DNA of 64,000 nucleotides, taken from Rhizobium sp. CC-YZS058 (GTDB lineage: Bacteria; Pseudomonadota; Alphaproteobacteria; Rhizobiales; Rhizobiaceae). Positions 19,866-27,131 of the stretch are shown here, one piece after another. The stretch covers positions 1,514,001 through 1,578,000 of the forward strand of contig NZ_JAYESJ010000001.1 in assembly GCF_034720595.1 (NCBI RefSeq), in the 5' to 3' direction. Under the pieces are notes generated by a model. It ran no database searches. It was not told the origin of the DNA and was given only the letters and a program-made list of their open reading frames with translations. Position 1 is the first letter of the stretch, and each line of letters starts with the position of its first letter. Position numbers and translations under genes: made by a program.

Positions 19866-20552
19866 TCAGCCTTCCTGCGTGACGGCGTCGAGCGCCGTGC
19901 GGAACCAGGCGGTGACATGTTCCGGCCGGGTGATGGCGGAGCCGACGACGACCATGGACGCCCCCGCCTGGCGGGCCAGCGCTGCGAGCGCCGGCGTGCG
20001 GATGTTGCCTTCGGCCACCACATGCGGCGTCAGCCGGCGCATGGCGGCGACGAGCGCCAGATCGGGCTCGGTCGGTTCGGTCGGGCCGGTATAGCCGGCA
20101 AGCGTCGAGCCGACGACATCCGCACCCTCCGCCAGCGCCTGTTCGGCATCTGCGAGAACCGCGCAATCGGCCATGGCCAACCGGCCGCGGGCGTGAATGG
20201 CGGCGACCAGGGCGGCGGTTTCGACCGGGCGGAGGCGCTGCGTGGCGTCATAGGCGATCAGATCGGCGCCGGCATCGGCGAGCGCCTCGACATCGGAGAG
20301 CAGCGGGGTAATGCGGACCGGGCTGTCGTCGAGATCGCGTTTGACGAGGCCGATGATCGGCCGGTCCGTCGCTGCCCGCACCGCGGCGACATAGGGCGCG
20401 GATTCGATCCTGAGCGCCGTCGCGCCGCCATCGAGCGCGGCGAGCGCGAAGCCGACCACCATCTCCGCCCGGTCCATCGCCCCGCCTTTGACCGGCTGGC
20501 AGGAGACGATCAGTCCCTTGTCGAGTGTTGAAAGGTCCAGGGCCACGCGCAA
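19866..20552 (-). CDS. nanE: N-acetylmannosamine-6-phosphate 2-epimerase
   Basis: 228-aa NanE, a TIM barrel that converts ManNAc-6-phosphate to GlcNAc-6-phosphate. Family marks: LIVSCQPVKGGAMDR at the N-terminus, RIESAPYVAAVR, IGLVKRD, DLIAYDATQRLRP (catalytic Lys/Asp regions), ADVVGSTLAGYT and VVAEGNIRTPALAA. It is the first enzyme gene after the GntR regulator. Upstream, at 20605-20616, is a copy of the TTAAACTGGTAT motif that also occurs before the regulator gene. No nanA lyase, nagA or nagB is present in the window. Confidence 0.93.
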   Translation of the reverse strand: MRVALDLSTLDKGLIVSCQPVKGGAMDRAEMVVGFALAALDGGATALRIESAPYVAAVRAATDRPIIGLVKRDLDDSPVRITPLLSDVEALADAGADLIAYDATQRLRPVETAALVAAIHARGRLAMADCAVLADAEQALAEGADVVGSTLAGYTGPTEPTEPDLALVAAMRRLTPHVVAEGNIRTPALAALARQAGASMVVVGSAITRPEHVTAWFRTALDAVTQEG

Positions 20553-20604
20553 TCTCCTTCGTTCGGGAGAAGGTTAGCAAAACCAAACCGGACTGCAACA
20601 GGAA

Positions 20605-20616
20605 TTAAACTGGTAT
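20605..20616. promoter_or_regulatory. TTAAACTGGTAT motif before nanE
   Basis: This 12-base sequence is identical to one at 21410-21421 upstream of the GntR gene. It lies between the regulator's stop and nanE, 53 bases before the nanE start, the place for an operator. GntR/HutC repressors often bind sites containing TGGT and ACCA half-sites. Confidence 0.5.
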
Positions 20617-21362
20617 TATCGTATGAGCTCGATGACGAAATCATAGACATCGCCGCGATAGCGCGTTTCGGTGAACTCGACGATCTGCCCGTCGGCGAGG
20701 AAACAGCGCCGCTCCATGACCAGCAAAGCGGCATCATCCGGGGCCGAGAGCAGGCGCTTCTCCTCCGGCGTGCCGGGTTTGGCCTGCATGCGCTGCAGGG
20801 CGCGCACGGGCAGAGCGCCGGCCGCATCGAGATAGAGATAGAGCGAATCGCCGATCTCCTGCGGGTCGGGCACGAAGCGGGCCGGCAGGGTCGCGGTTTC
20901 GATGGCGATCGGCATGCCATCGGCGGTGCGCAGCCGCCGCAGCCGCACCACCCGCTCGCTTCCCGATATGCCGAGCGCCATCATTTCAGACGGCGAAGGC
21001 CTTGCGATCTCACGCGAAAGCCAGGTGCCGCCCGGCTCCATGCCGCGCGAACGAATGTCTTCGGAAAAGCTGGTCATGGTGGAGAGCGACTTTTCGAGCC
21101 GGGAGGACAGCACGGTCTTCGCCCCATGCCGGCGATCGAGAAAACCGTCCGCGACCAAGACGTCCAGCGCCTTGCGAACCGTGACGCGCGAGATGCCGAG
21201 CGTGGTGCTGAGCACACGCTCGCTGGGAAGGGCCGCCCCACGACGAATGAGCGAGGCTGCGAAAGCCTGCTTGAGCGCCTGCTCCAAGCGCCGGTAGAGC
21301 GGCTCGTTGCTCGGCCCGGAAAGGGTATCGGCGAGGAAGGCGAGGATCGGCTGGTCCGTCAT
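20616..21362 (-). CDS. GntR-family regulator (HutC subfamily)
   Basis: 248-aa regulator. The winged HTH is in residues 20-85 (PLYRRLEQALKQAF, GAALPSERVLSTTLGISRVT, RKALDVLVADGF), and the C-terminus is a UTRA ligand-binding domain with MTSFSEDIRSRG and ETATLPARFVPD. HutC members such as NagR/DasR respond to phosphorylated amino sugars, which fits its place ahead of nanE. ATG 21362 is the first codon giving normal length. Repeated ACTGGT motifs in both flanking gaps suggest it controls nanE and the divergent Nramp-related gene. Confidence 0.92.
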   Translation of the reverse strand: MTDQPILAFLADTLSGPSNEPLYRRLEQALKQAFAASLIRRGAALPSERVLSTTLGISRVTVRKALDVLVADGFLDRRHGAKTVLSSRLEKSLSTMTSFSEDIRSRGMEPGGTWLSREIARPSPSEMMALGISGSERVVRLRRLRTADGMPIAIETATLPARFVPDPQEIGDSLYLYLDAAGALPVRALQRMQAKPGTPEEKRLLSAPDDAALLVMERRCFLADGQIVEFTETRYRGDVYDFVIELIR

Positions 21363-21409
21363 GCGGCGGCATCTTCGTGGATCGAGACGTGAAAAAATTT
21401 TCGCTGATG

Positions 21410-21441
21410 TTAAACTGGTATGGTATGGGCGCAACTGGTTT
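21410..21441. promoter_or_regulatory. Operator region with ACTGGT repeats 20 bp apart
   Basis: TTAAACTGGTAT (21410-21421) is an exact copy of the motif before nanE. A second ACTGGT at 21434-21439 lies exactly 20 bp (about two helical turns) from the first at 21414-21419. The region separates the GntR gene from the divergent Nramp-related gene, so one protein bound here could control both. Confidence 0.5.
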
Positions 21442-21639
21442 CTGCGGCTTGACCCGCGTCTGTGCCCGGCTTGGTTCGTTTGAACCCTTATCCTCCAATT
21501 TACGGTTGCCGCCACGTCTTCTCCTGCCGGAGCGCAGCCCTAGCTTGAACGATGCGAACGGCTTTCCGCAACCCGGCGGGCCGGCGGGACGGCGCGTCGC
21601 CGCGCCTGCCGCCGCACGATCCGTTCGACTGGAGGACAG

Positions 21640-23079
21640 ATGCGTTTTGAACCCTCGAAGTCCGGCCGATCGGCGGCCGATCGCTTTCCCACCCATGTGC
21701 TCGGACGCCCGCAGGTGCGCGACCTGCCCGCCCCGCCGGAGAAGACCCTGCGCATCATCGGCCCCGGCGTCGTCGCGGCCGGCGTCGGTCTCGCCTCGGG
21801 CGAATTCATCCTTTACCCCTACATCGCCAGCCAGGTCGGCCTGGTCTTCGTCTGGGCGGCGCTGGTCGGCGTCATGACGCAGTTCTTCCTGAACATGGAG
21901 ATCGAGCGCTACACGCTGGCGACGGGCGAAACCGCGCTCACCGGCTTCAGCCGCTTCTGGCGCCATTGGGGCCTTGTCTTCGCGCTGATGACCTATTGCG
22001 CCAATCTTTGGCCCGGATGGGCCACGAGCTCGGCGACGCTGATCAGCTACATGACCGGCGGGGAGCCGCGCTGGATCGCGATCGGCATGCTCCTGGCCAT
22101 CGGACTGATCCTGACGCTGGCGCCCGTCGTCTATGTGATGCTGGAACGCATGCAGATGGTGAAGGTGGCGGCCGTCGGCCTGCTGATCGTCGTCAGCGCC
22201 GTCTTCGTCATCACGGCCGATCATTGGGCGAGCCTGCCGCAGATCGCCACCAGCGCCACCATTCCCTTCGACCTCGGCTTTGCGCTTCTGCTCGGTGCGC
22301 TGGCCTTTGCCGGCGCCGGCGGCGGGCAGAACCTCGTCCAGTCGAACTGGATCCGCGACAAGGGTTTCGGCATGGGCAGCTATGTGCCGCGCATCGTCAG
22401 CCCCGTCACCGGCGAACCCGAGGCCGCGCCTTCGACCGGTTATGTTTTCGAGCCGACGCCCGAGAACATGGCGCGCTGGCAGCGTTGGTGGCGGTTCGCC
22501 AATCTCGAGCAATTGCTGACCTTCGTCCTCATCACCTTCATCACCATCACTTTCACCTCGCTGCTCGCCTATGCGACGGTCTATGGCGAGTCCGATCTTG
22601 CCAATTCGATCGCCTTCGTTGAACGCGAAGGACAGGTGATGGCAGAGCGGGTCGGCAGCTGGTTCGGGGCGCTGTTCTGGTTCATCGGCGCCTTCTCGCT
22701 GTTCGCCGCCGCCACCGGCATCGTCGACTATACGAGCCGGCTCGCCGCAGACGTGCTGCGCACCGCCTATTTCCGCGACAAGAACGAGAGCCGCATCTAC
22801 TTCCTGCTTGTCTGGGGCTTGGTGATCGTCGGCATCCTCGTCCTGCTCGCGGGTCTGACCCAGCCGCTGGTGCTGCTCGTCATTTCCGCCTGCGTCGGCG
22901 GCACGATGATGGTCATCTACGCGCTGCTGCTCCTGAAGCTGAACCGGCAGGTGCTGGCGCCCGAAATCCGGCCGAGCGGCGGGCGCGTGGCGGCCCTGAT
23001 CTGGGCCTTCCTGCTGTTCGGCGTTCTGTCCGTCATCACCATTGCCCAGCAACTGCCGAAGCTCTGGGGCGCAGGCTAG
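21640..23079 (+). CDS. Nramp-related membrane transporter
   Basis: 479-aa integral membrane protein with about 11 hydrophobic helices and the overall Nramp/APC pattern. The first helix reads IIGPGVVAAGVGLASGEF rather than the DPGN motif of Mn/Fe Nramp proteins, and the helix-6 methionine motif (MPH) is replaced by GAGGGQNLVQSNWIRDKG. Transport of Mn2+ by the known mechanism is therefore doubtful; another substrate is likely. The start follows TGGAGGACAG. It is divergent from the nan GntR regulator and shares its operator region. A terminator hairpin follows its stop. Confidence 0.82.
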   Translation: MRFEPSKSGRSAADRFPTHVLGRPQVRDLPAPPEKTLRIIGPGVVAAGVGLASGEFILYPYIASQVGLVFVWAALVGVMTQFFLNMEIERYTLATGETALTGFSRFWRHWGLVFALMTYCANLWPGWATSSATLISYMTGGEPRWIAIGMLLAIGLILTLAPVVYVMLERMQMVKVAAVGLLIVVSAVFVITADHWASLPQIATSATIPFDLGFALLLGALAFAGAGGGQNLVQSNWIRDKGFGMGSYVPRIVSPVTGEPEAAPSTGYVFEPTPENMARWQRWWRFANLEQLLTFVLITFITITFTSLLAYATVYGESDLANSIAFVEREGQVMAERVGSWFGALFWFIGAFSLFAAATGIVDYTSRLAADVLRTAYFRDKNESRIYFLLVWGLVIVGILVLLAGLTQPLVLLVISACVGGTMMVIYALLLLKLNRQVLAPEIRPSGGRVAALIWAFLLFGVLSVITIAQQLPKLWGAG

Positions 23080-23106
23080 GGGTAAGGGTTGGCCCCTTTA
23101 AACACA

Positions 23107-23135
23107 GAAGGCGCGACAGCGTTCGCGTCTTCTTT
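23107..23135 (+). terminator. Terminator after the Nramp-related gene
   Basis: GAAGGCGCGA (23107-23116) pairs with TCGCGTCTTC (23123-23132), with one G-T mismatch-type pair and a 6-base loop, followed by TTTCCC. It is 28 bases after the stop codon. Confidence 0.6.
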
Positions 23136-23204
23136 CCCATCTCCTGCGGCAGCAAGCTTCGGGTCAGGAATCCTGCTTACCAATGCGGTCCTGATTTGGA
23201 GTGA

Positions 23205-23411
23205 ATGACATTGGTTTCAGACGATATTTTCATGAAGTCCTGGGCCATCGCCGCACGTCACCTGGCGAGGGGCCAGCGCGATCCGACGCTGATGATTGCC
23301 GATGCCATTGCGCAGGAACGTGGCCTGCCTGTAACCCTTCCCGACCCCGCACCGCGCCAGACCGTCACCATCGAAGACCCAGCTCCGCTGCGCGCCGCCA
23401 ACGAGGCCTGA
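23205..23411 (+). CDS. Small hypothetical protein, 68 aa
   Basis: A 68-codon frame begins at ATG 23205 just after TTTGGAGTGA, a fair ribosome binding site. The product starts MTLVSDDIFMKSWAIAARHL, is partly helical, and ends in a Pro/Glu-rich tail (TIEDPAPLRAANEA). No membrane segment or known motif is visible. It lies after the Nramp terminator and ahead of the MscS gene. I do not recognise the family. Confidence 0.55.
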   Translation: MTLVSDDIFMKSWAIAARHLARGQRDPTLMIADAIAQERGLPVTLPDPAPRQTVTIEDPAPLRAANEA

Positions 23412-23501
23412 TCGGCCAACCCTGTCTTGATCGGGGAACGAGCGCGACGCGCGGGAAGGGCGCAGCCGCCTGCGCGCGTGTGCACTGCACGCGCTTTTCT
23501 T

Positions 23502-23526
23502 GGAACGACTGCCCTCCTGAACGGTT
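23502..23526 (+). promoter_or_regulatory. Possible EcfG (general stress) promoter of mscS
   Basis: GGAAC at 23502-23506 is followed after 16 bases by GGTT (23523-23526). The alphaproteobacterial EcfG/RpoE2 consensus is GGAAC-N16/17-CGTT, so this differs by one base. It lies 30 bp before the channel gene. Confidence 0.35.
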
Positions 23527-23555
23527 TTCCCGGCTGAATCAACCGGAGACCCTTT

Positions 23556-24365
23556 ATGGACAGCCAGGCCGCCAACGCCCTCGTCGCGACCCGCACCGCG
23601 CTCAGCCAGATCACCGCGCTCGCGGTGCAATATAGTTTCTCGATCCTGGGCGCGATCATCCTCGTCGTGCTGGGCTGGTTCCTGTCGCGGCTCATCAGCC
23701 GCTGGGCCTATGAGGGCATCTCCAAGATCCACGGCATCGACATCACGCTCGCGCAGTTCTTCTCGAACGTGATCCGCTATGCCCTGCTGATGCTGGTCTT
23801 CGTCACCGTGCTCGGCCAGTTCGGCGTCCAGACTGCCTCGATCGTCGCCGCCCTCGGCGCCGCCGGTCTCGCCATCGGCTTGGCGCTGCAGGGCACGCTG
23901 CAAAACATCGCGGCCGGCATCATGCTGCTGGTCCTCCGCCCGCTGCGCGTCGGCGAATATATCGAGACCAGCAGCGTCAAGGGCCGGGTCATGGATGTCG
24001 GGCTTTTTGCGACCGAACTGCGCACCGCCGATGGTCTCTACCTCATGGCGCCGAATTCGAGCCTGTGGAACACGCCGATCATCAACCACAGCCGCATGCC
24101 CGATCGCCGCCAGACGCTGACGATCGCGGTGGCCAATGATGCGGATCGTGCCCAAGTGAAAGCGGCACTCCTGGAGATCATCAAGGGCGATTCGCGCGTT
24201 CAGGCAAACCCGGAGCCGCGGGTCTATACGGACGATGTCACCGCCGACAAGGTGACCTTCGTCGTCGAATACTGGGCGCGCACGGCGGAATGGTCGAGCA
24301 CCCGTCACGATCTGGCCGACAGCATCCGCGATCGCCTGCAGACCATGGGCATCGCGCTGAAATGA
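23556..24365 (+). CDS. mscS: Small mechanosensitive channel, MscS family
   Basis: 269-aa MscS-type channel that would release solutes on hypo-osmotic shock. Three membrane helices occur: ILGAIILVVLGWFLSRLI, FFSNVIRYALLMLVFVTVLG, and the pore helix GAAGLAIGLALQGTLQNIAA with its glycine/alanine pattern, followed by the beta-domain (VGEYIETSSVKGRVMDVGLF, then NSSLWNTPIINHSR). Length matches E. coli MscS. ATG 23556 follows CCGGAGACCCTTT. Its stop overlaps the start of the phosphoesterase gene (ATGA), so they are translationally coupled. Confidence 0.94.
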   Translation: MDSQAANALVATRTALSQITALAVQYSFSILGAIILVVLGWFLSRLISRWAYEGISKIHGIDITLAQFFSNVIRYALLMLVFVTVLGQFGVQTASIVAALGAAGLAIGLALQGTLQNIAAGIMLLVLRPLRVGEYIETSSVKGRVMDVGLFATELRTADGLYLMAPNSSLWNTPIINHSRMPDRRQTLTIAVANDADRAQVKAALLEIIKGDSRVQANPEPRVYTDDVTADKVTFVVEYWARTAEWSSTRHDLADSIRDRLQTMGIALK

Positions 24366-24919
24366 GCCTCGGCGAGGTGCCGCGAACCTTCTTCACGGCC
24401 GACACGCATTTCGGCGATCCGCGCGTGCTGCGGATCGACCGCAGACCTTTCGCGAGCGTGGCCGACCATGATGCGGCCTTGAAGAGGGCCTGGAACGATT
24501 CCGTGGGGCCGAATGACACCGTCTGGCATCTGGGCGACGTCCTGCGCCCCCAGGCCGGCTCCTGCGCCGATCTGCTTGCGAGCCTGAACGGTCGAAAACA
24601 CCTGATCGTCGGCAACAATGACCCGGCCGGCACGGTGGAGGCCGAGGGGTGGGACAGCGTTCAGGCCTATGCCGAGCTCACGCTCGACGGCCAGTTGCTG
24701 ATCCTCTGCCACTACGCGTTCAGGACCTGGAACCAGATGGGCCGCCGCTCGATCAACCTGCATGGTCACTCGCATGGGAGGCTGAAGTCGGTGACCCGCC
24801 AATTCGATGTCGGCGTCGATGCACAAGGCCTGCGCCCTGTCACGCTGCAGGAGATCCTGGCGCGGGCCGCGGCGCGGACGAGGCGCATGGGAGCGACCAG
24901 CGCGCCCACGAAGTTTTGA
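24362..24919 (+). CDS. Metallophosphoesterase
   Basis: 185-aa calcineurin-type phosphoesterase. The two-metal motifs are in order: DTHFGD, GDV in VWHLGDVLRP, GNND in HLIVGNNDPAG, and HGHSHG near the C-terminus, preceded by ILCHYAFRTW. All ligands are present, so it is likely active; this compact class includes phage-type and YfcE-like enzymes with varied phosphodiester substrates. The ATG at 24362 overlaps the mscS stop, a coupling that suggests related expression under osmotic stress. Substrate unknown. Confidence 0.9.
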   Translation: MSLGEVPRTFFTADTHFGDPRVLRIDRRPFASVADHDAALKRAWNDSVGPNDTVWHLGDVLRPQAGSCADLLASLNGRKHLIVGNNDPAGTVEAEGWDSVQAYAELTLDGQLLILCHYAFRTWNQMGRRSINLHGHSHGRLKSVTRQFDVGVDAQGLRPVTLQEILARAAARTRRMGATSAPTKF

Positions 24920-24999
24920 CCTCACGGCCAACCTCCGGCTCTGGACGTATGGCCATCCCAGCCCAATCTGTCCTGCAGGTGAAACGATGAGGTCAGCCG

Positions 25000-25377
25000 A
25001 TGGGACTGCTTGACGGACTGATGGGACACGGCGGGGAGGTCGATCCACGAGACCTCGCCAAGCGGCTGGATGGGGTGCTGATCGAGGGCGAGCAGGTGAG
25101 CCTTGCCTTCAAGATCATCCGCGACTTCTTCGTCTTCACCCAATACCGGATGATCCTCGTCGATATCCAAGGCATGACCGGCAGCAAGGTCGACTACACG
25201 ACCATCCCCTACCGTGCCATCACCCGGTTCTCGGTCGAAACCGCCGGCACCTTCGATCTCGACAGCGAGCTGAAGATCTGGCTGTCGGGAAGCGCCCAGC
25301 CGATCGCCAAGACGCTTCGGAAGGGAAGCGACGTGCGCGGGATCCAGCGGGCGCTGGCACAGGGGCTGGCGCGATAG
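25000..25377 (+). CDS. Bacterial PH-domain protein
   Basis: 125-aa protein, almost entirely one bacterial pleckstrin-homology domain (bPH). Characteristic strands include EGEQVSLAFKIIRDFFVFT, QYRMILVDIQGMTGSK, and TTIPYRAITRFSVETAGTFD. No membrane segment is seen. The family's role is unknown; some members are stress-induced. ATG 25000 follows GATGAGGTCAGCCG. It lies 80 bp after the phosphoesterase gene on the same strand and is followed by a palindromic repeat. Confidence 0.85.
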   Translation: MGLLDGLMGHGGEVDPRDLAKRLDGVLIEGEQVSLAFKIIRDFFVFTQYRMILVDIQGMTGSKVDYTTIPYRAITRFSVETAGTFDLDSELKIWLSGSAQPIAKTLRKGSDVRGIQRALAQGLAR

Positions 25378-25384
25378 CGTCGAT

Positions 25385-25490
25385 CTAGAGCATTGCTGGC
25401 GATCACCGGATCACCTGCGATGCTCTATGTCTTTGTTCTGGCCGGATTGTCCGACGCCGAAGCGATCACGCTTCGGCTGGGAATGCTCTA
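25385..25490. repeat. Rhizobial-type intergenic palindromic repeat
   Basis: A 106-base element contains AGAGCAT (25387-25393) and its inverted copy ATGCTCT (25420-25426), then GCCGAAGCG (25456-25464) paired with CGCTTCGGC (25469-25477), and ends GAATGCTCTA (25481-25490). The AGAGCAT...ATGCTCTATGTCTTTGTT layout resembles the mosaic palindromic repeats scattered between genes in Rhizobiaceae. The final CTA supplies the stop codon of the minus-strand gene that abuts it. The family assignment is from memory of the pattern. Confidence 0.6.
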
Positions 25491-25763
25491 TCTTTCGCCG
25501 CCGGTGGAGCGTTCCTCACGCACGATGCGCTGCATGACGGTGAGAAGCGTATGGTGCAGCTCGGCAGCATCCTGTTCGTCGCGGCGAATGGGATGGGTTT
25601 TCGAGAGCAGAATCTCGCTTTGAACGCGCGCAGCAAGCGCCTGCACGGCGGTCTGGCATGGATAGAAGCGGGCTGCCATCTGCTCGATGCGGATTGACAG
25701 GCCCTCTCTCTCATCCTGTGGTGGAACACGCAGCGGGGGGCTGCGCTTCGGGGACGGTGACAT
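25488..25763 (-). CDS. Small hypothetical protein, 91 aa
   Basis: 91-aa soluble protein starting MSPSPKRSPPLRVPPQDERE. It has a Pro/Arg-rich start and a helical remainder (IRIEQMAARFYPCQTAVQAL, then LHHTLLTVMQRIVREER). ATG 25763 has AAAAGG upstream; an earlier in-frame ATG at 25826 is possible. Its stop codon lies in the end of the palindromic repeat. I do not recognise the family, and no signal peptide or membrane helix is visible. Confidence 0.5.
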   Translation of the reverse strand: MSPSPKRSPPLRVPPQDEREGLSIRIEQMAARFYPCQTAVQALAARVQSEILLSKTHPIRRDEQDAAELHHTLLTVMQRIVREERSTGGER

Positions 25764-25937
25764 GGTGACTGCCTTTTCGGAGCTCTTACCGCAATCGAGA
25801 CTTTGCTCAGATGCTCCGTTCGTCAAGGCAAGGCTGAAAAGGGTACAGAAGCGTACGACGTCACAGCGGCCGTGCAGCGCGCGGCTGCGCGCATGGTAGA
25901 GATCCGCGAGAGGGGGGCGGCGAGGGGCTGCGAAGGC

Positions 25938-26663
25938 TCAGCTGGACGCAGGCGGGCGGAAGCCGATCAATCGCTTGTATTCCTGTTCCGGCAGGCCGTA
26001 GCAGGCGCCGGCGATCGATTCCAGCCGTGCGCGATCCGTGATGCGGATGTTGCCGCGGGTCGCACGTATGGCCTTGACCCCTTCGATCACATGCAGCTCG
26101 TTGGTCACGCCGGAGCGGCGCACGCCGAGCATCAGCGAGAGGAACTCATGCGTGATCGGCAGATCGTCGCCGGTGATGCGGTCGTGGCACATCAGCAGGC
26201 GGCGGGCGAGACGTTCATGCATGGTGTAGCGCGCATTGGCGAGCGCCGAATGGGCAAGCTGCACCTCGCAGCAATGAACATAGTTCATGAACAGCGCATT
26301 GACCGCAGGGTCGTCCAACAGCCGCATCAGGTCGGGAACCGGCACCCGGATGCCGTGCCCGGCAACCTGCATGAAGGTGCGGTTTGGCGTGCGGTCGACG
26401 CGCAGCAGGCTGTGCCCGCCGCTCATGCCTTCATAGCCGATATGCCCGACCTCGATGTCCTCTCCATCCGCGCTGCCCGCCACCAGCGAGCAGAGACCGC
26501 TCTCGATGAAGATGACGTGGCTGTTGGCGACATTGGATTCGACGAGGCAGAACTTCAGCGGGAGGGCGATCGGCTCCATTGCGGGAAGCAGCGACGCAAA
26601 GGCCTCGACCGGCAGGGACCGGAGGAGATTGTTGCGAATGCTGTCCTGTGTGATCGGCGCCAT
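25938..26663 (-). CDS. Crp/Fnr-family transcriptional regulator
   Basis: 241-aa regulator with an N-terminal cyclic-nucleotide-binding-like beta roll (about residues 20-130, including VIFIESGLCSLVAG and IGYEGMSGGHSLL) and a C-terminal winged HTH (LPITHEFLSLMLGVRRSGVT, then ELHVIEGVKAIRATRGNI). It lacks the four-cysteine cluster of FNR, and the cAMP-contact Arg/Ser pattern is not obvious, so its signal is unknown. This class, often near stress genes in rhizobia, is common in the group. The start follows GGAGAGGTGGC. Confidence 0.9.
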   Translation of the reverse strand: MAPITQDSIRNNLLRSLPVEAFASLLPAMEPIALPLKFCLVESNVANSHVIFIESGLCSLVAGSADGEDIEVGHIGYEGMSGGHSLLRVDRTPNRTFMQVAGHGIRVPVPDLMRLLDDPAVNALFMNYVHCCEVQLAHSALANARYTMHERLARRLLMCHDRITGDDLPITHEFLSLMLGVRRSGVTNELHVIEGVKAIRATRGNIRITDRARLESIAGACYGLPEQEYKRLIGFRPPASS

Positions 26664-27131
26664 GCCACCTCTCCGCCGGGGTAGAGCCCGGGCTCGAACC
26701 AGAGCATCGCTGCCCTGCGATTCCTGTCTTATGCGGTACTCTTACGGACTTCGCCACAGGGCCTTCACATGCGTACGTTTCTGACATTGAAGGAAGAATT
26801 GGCGCGGAGGTGTCTCTTTCCCCGGCTGTTGCCGACGGGGCGCAGGGCGTGTGCGAAATGCCGCGGAGGGGGATGGACAACCGACAGGCCTCGCCATCGA
26901 GCGGGCGGAACGCCGTCTCGACCCGGTGCAATCGCATGCGCGCGATGCAACTCGTCGTTCAGTAAGTAAAAATTATCCAAAACGCTGCTTCAGGGCGCAG
27001 TAAGCCCTAACTTTCCCAGCAATGCCCGGAATTTGCCCGCATGCGTCACCCTTTGTTGACAGACTTGCGCCTAACGTCCCTGCCGAGGAGCCTCCGTCCA
27101 TTCCGGCCAGCGGAGGTTGAGGACAGGTCGC
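26664..27131. other. Intergenic region without a supported gene
   Basis: 468 bases between the Crp/Fnr gene and the GGDEF-EAL gene, divergently arranged. At 26702-26735 there is a stretch (AGAGCATCGCTG, then CCTGCGAT) resembling a shortened copy of the repeat at 25385-25490. Short frames on both strands lack ribosome binding sites. A 27055-27060 TTGACA could be a -35 box for the GGDEF-EAL gene but no good -10 follows at 17 bp. Confidence 0.5.

Noticed and set aside
26679..26760. tRNA-like 3' half on the minus strand (GGTTCGAGCCCGGG, then CTCTACCCC)
   Set aside because: The T-arm has two wobble pairs, and no 5' acceptor strand or anticodon arm can be drawn upstream.
26769..26969. 66-codon frame with CAKC and CARC, resembling a zinc ribbon
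   Set aside because: No ribosome binding site precedes it, and the spacing between the cysteine pairs (about 29 residues of low complexity) gives no recognisable fold.
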